NCBI GenBank assembly: GCA_021779005.1 | Contig: JAJYBN010000055.1 | Location: forward strand, 1-7,038 | Reading direction: 5' to 3' | Length of the DNA: 7,038 bases | Origin: Pseudomonadota bacterium | GTDB taxonomy: Bacteria > Pseudomonadota > Gammaproteobacteria > Natronospirales > REEB76 | Shown: in pieces, positions 5,471 to 7,038 of the stretch | Numbering within the stretch: position 1 is the first letter of the stretch | How the letters are laid out: each line of letters opens with the position of its first letter | Made by a program: the position numbers and the translations under genes | Notes under the pieces: generated by a model | The model's input: the letters and a program-made list of their open reading frames with translations, nothing else | Databases searched by the model: none | What the model was told of the DNA's origin: nothing

Positions 5471-6829
5471 TCATTGTTTCAAGCCTTTATTCATATAGAC
5501 CGGATTTGCGATAGCGCCTGCGGGAACCAGTTCTAACCGACCACTGTGATCTGGATGATGGAACAGGATCACAACCACTACCGAGGATAGGGCTAGCACT
5601 GCCATCAGCCAAAACGCGGCATTGAAATTCCGTGTCACACCCACGAGCCAGCCTGTAACCAGCGGCGCTGCGAAACCCGAGATCGCAAAGAACGTGTCCA
5701 TGACACCGAGCGCGGTGCCGGCGCGTTCACGCGCTACATCCACATTGACGGCATAGAATGCTGCATTGGCGCTCATGCTTAATCCCACCGCCAGAGAGAT
5801 AAACACCAGCATCACCGTCAAATCATGCACAAAAATCACGGGCAGGATGCACAGCCCGGCCAGTAACTGCGAGATCCAGATGGGGTGTGAACGCGCAATT
5901 CGCAGGCTGCCGGTCCTGCGCAGCAGCGCATCAGAAAGATAGCCGAAGCCCCATAACAAGATAGCCGCAACCAGCCACGGAAGAATCCCGAATACACCGA
6001 TTTGTTTCAAATCGAGTTGATAAGCTTTTTCTAGATAGGTGGGCAGCCAGGTCATGAAGAAAAAAAGGAAATAGCCAAATACAAAAAACGCCCAGTTGTT
6101 CGCCAGCAAGGTCGGGTTGGACAATAGGAATCTCCACATGCCGGGAATATTACGGCGGCGATGGTGCAGGGTTTTGCTTTTAATGCTGCGATCGACGTGT
6201 TCGCCGTCACGGATGTGTTGGAGTTCTGCTGCGTTCACGAAACGACTGTGTTCGGGAAAGTCCCTGAACAGCAGCAACCATAACGGCAGCCACACGAGCC
6301 CAAGTACCATGAGCACGATGAACATGCCGCGCCAGCCCACATGGATGATGAGCTGGGTGGCGATCGGCGCGCCAATGGCGAGCGCCAGTGGCACCGCCAC
6401 CAGGGAATTGGAAAGGGCGATGGCACGTTCGCGGCTGGACAGCCAATCGGCGATGCCGCGGTTCATGGCGGGAAAATTGGGCCCTTCAGCCACACCCAGC
6501 AGTACGCGCACGCTGGCCAGCACCACAAAACCTACCGCTAGACCTGTGAGCCCGCTGGCGATGGACCACAACAGCGCTGCCCAGAAAAGCGTCACCCGGG
6601 CACCATGACGATCGGCGAATATTCCGCCAAAGAATGTCGTCAGCATGTAACCAATGCTGAATGCCGACAAGATAAACCCACTGTAGATATCCTTGTCATG
6701 CTGGCTAAACTGGAGATCGTGGGCGATTCCACTGATCGCATAGGAAATGGCGGAGCGGTCGATGTAATTGATCACAGTGATGCTGAAAATCAGCGCGATA
6801 ACGATCCAGCGGAATCGGGTCATGCGCAT
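5471..6829 (-). CDS. MFS transporter, anion:cation symporter (ACS) type
   Basis: The 452-residue inner-membrane protein has the hydrophobic pattern of a 12-helix major facilitator. ACS-family marks are NYIDR at 21-25 in the first helix, the helix 2-3 loop motif FADRHGAR at 71-78, and EGPNFPA at 115-121 followed by an SSRERA segment at 131-136. A long basic central loop (about 189-230) separates the two six-helix halves. ACS members carry organic anions such as hexuronates, glucarate, galactonate or phthalate, usually with protons; the substrate here cannot be told. The ATG at 6829 is 24 bases after the stop of the tonB-like gene, so they probably form one operon. A second in-frame ATG lies at 6823. 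Neither start has a good Shine-Dalgarno sequence; the AGTAGG around the tonB stop codon is too far away. Confidence 0.92.
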   Translation of the reverse strand: MRMTRFRWIVIALIFSITVINYIDRSAISYAISGIAHDLQFSQHDKDIYSGFILSAFSIGYMLTTFFGGIFADRHGARVTLFWAALLWSIASGLTGLAVGFVVLASVRVLLGVAEGPNFPAMNRGIADWLSSRERAIALSNSLVAVPLALAIGAPIATQLIIHVGWRGMFIVLMVLGLVWLPLWLLLFRDFPEHSRFVNAAELQHIRDGEHVDRSIKSKTLHHRRRNIPGMWRFLLSNPTLLANNWAFFVFGYFLFFFMTWLPTYLEKAYQLDLKQIGVFGILPWLVAAILLWGFGYLSDALLRRTGSLRIARSHPIWISQLLAGLCILPVIFVHDLTVMLVFISLAVGLSMSANAAFYAVNVDVARERAGTALGVMDTFFAISGFAAPLVTGWLVGVTRNFNAAFWLMAVLALSSVVVVILFHHPDHSGRLELVPAGAIANPVYMNKGLKQ

Positions 6830-6853
6830 ACGCGTCGGTATATTTTCGATTGC

Positions 6854-7038
6854 CTACTTTTGAGATGACGCGCCGGGGGGTGTGAATTTAACAGTGACGG
6901 TCACTTGCTGAGTGGGGACATCACTGTTCTTGCCATCCAGCGGCTCTACAAACCACTGCCTGACAGCGGCGATCGCCGCGGCGTCGAAAAGGCCTGGTGG
7001 TGTGGCGGATACGACTCTCGGCTTGACGGTCTGGCCGT
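6854..7038 (-). CDS. TonB-like protein, C-terminal domain only (runs off the window)
   Basis: A minus-strand frame enters from the right edge (first full codon 7036-7034) and ends at TAG 6856-6854, giving 60 visible residues. The segment VVSATPPGLFDAAAIAAVRQW, split here as VVSATPPGLFD and AAAIAAVRQW, followed by FVEPLDGK, matches the TonB C-terminal domain pattern (Ser-x-Pro-Pro-Gly-x-Phe-Asp, then Ala-Val-x-x-Trp-x-x-x-Pro). The chain ends in a beta strand (QQVTVTVKF) and a short tail. TonB spans the periplasm and passes energy from ExbB-ExbD to outer-membrane receptors. The N-terminal anchor and linker are outside the window. The MFS gene follows 24 bases later on the same strand, which suggests a joint uptake function. 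It was identified by reading all three minus-strand frames at the edge; only one is open through the region. Confidence 0.85.
   Translation of the reverse strand, partial: GQTVKPRVVSATPPGLFDAAAIAAVRQWFVEPLDGKNSDVPTQQVTVTVKFTPPGASSQK

Noticed and set aside
6096..6608. 170-codon plus-strand ORF inside the MFS gene
   Set aside because: It is antisense to a clear MFS protein; its composition (many Ser, Thr, Met) is typical of a shadow frame.

Overview
The window looks like chromosomal DNA of a Gram-negative proteobacterium, probably a gammaproteobacterium. It encodes a lipoprotein signal peptide, a beta-barrel-like protein ending in an aromatic residue, a periplasmic thioredoxin-fold protein and the C-terminal domain of a TonB protein, all of which need an outer membrane or periplasm. 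GC content is moderately high, and I see no insertion sequence, phage gene, tRNA, rRNA or CRISPR array. The lineage call is an inference from protein style, not from a marker gene.

Layout, left to right. (1) Bases 1-362, minus strand: the 5' part of a lipoprotein gene running off the left edge, in which a well-placed ATG is followed at once by a TAA stop. (2) Bases 363-648: the region between divergent genes, carrying two clean inverted repeats and one imperfect one. (3) Bases 649-2193 and 2262-3797, plus strand: two tandem paralogous secreted peptidases of the S10 (serine carboxypeptidase) family, both with intact Ser-Asp-His triads, separated by a strong terminator-like hairpin at 2208-2237. 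(4) Bases 3822-5287, minus strand and convergent with the peptidases: an outer-membrane barrel-like protein with a Cys-x-Cys-x-Cys cluster at its predicted mature N-terminus, disrupted by two mutually compensating single-base indels in homopolymer runs, then a TlpA-like thioredoxin protein 14 bases further on. (5) Bases 5471-7038, minus strand: the 3' end of a tonB-like gene and, 24 bases later, an MFS transporter of the anion:cation symporter type.

How they may work together (inference): the two S10 enzymes probably act on peptides or related substrates in the periplasm or outside the cell, and the hairpin would set a lower dose of the second. The barrel protein and the TlpA-like protein look like one two-gene unit, in which the thioredoxin could act on the barrel protein's cysteine cluster. 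The TonB/MFS pair resembles an uptake module for an organic or sugar acid, TonB energising the outer membrane and the MFS protein crossing the inner one. The possibly new elements are the start-stop lipoprotein leader, the hairpin-separated S10 pair lacking one of the canonical carboxylate-binding glutamates, and the cysteine-cluster barrel/TlpA pair. Three lesions in two genes also raise the possibility of sequencing or assembly errors.
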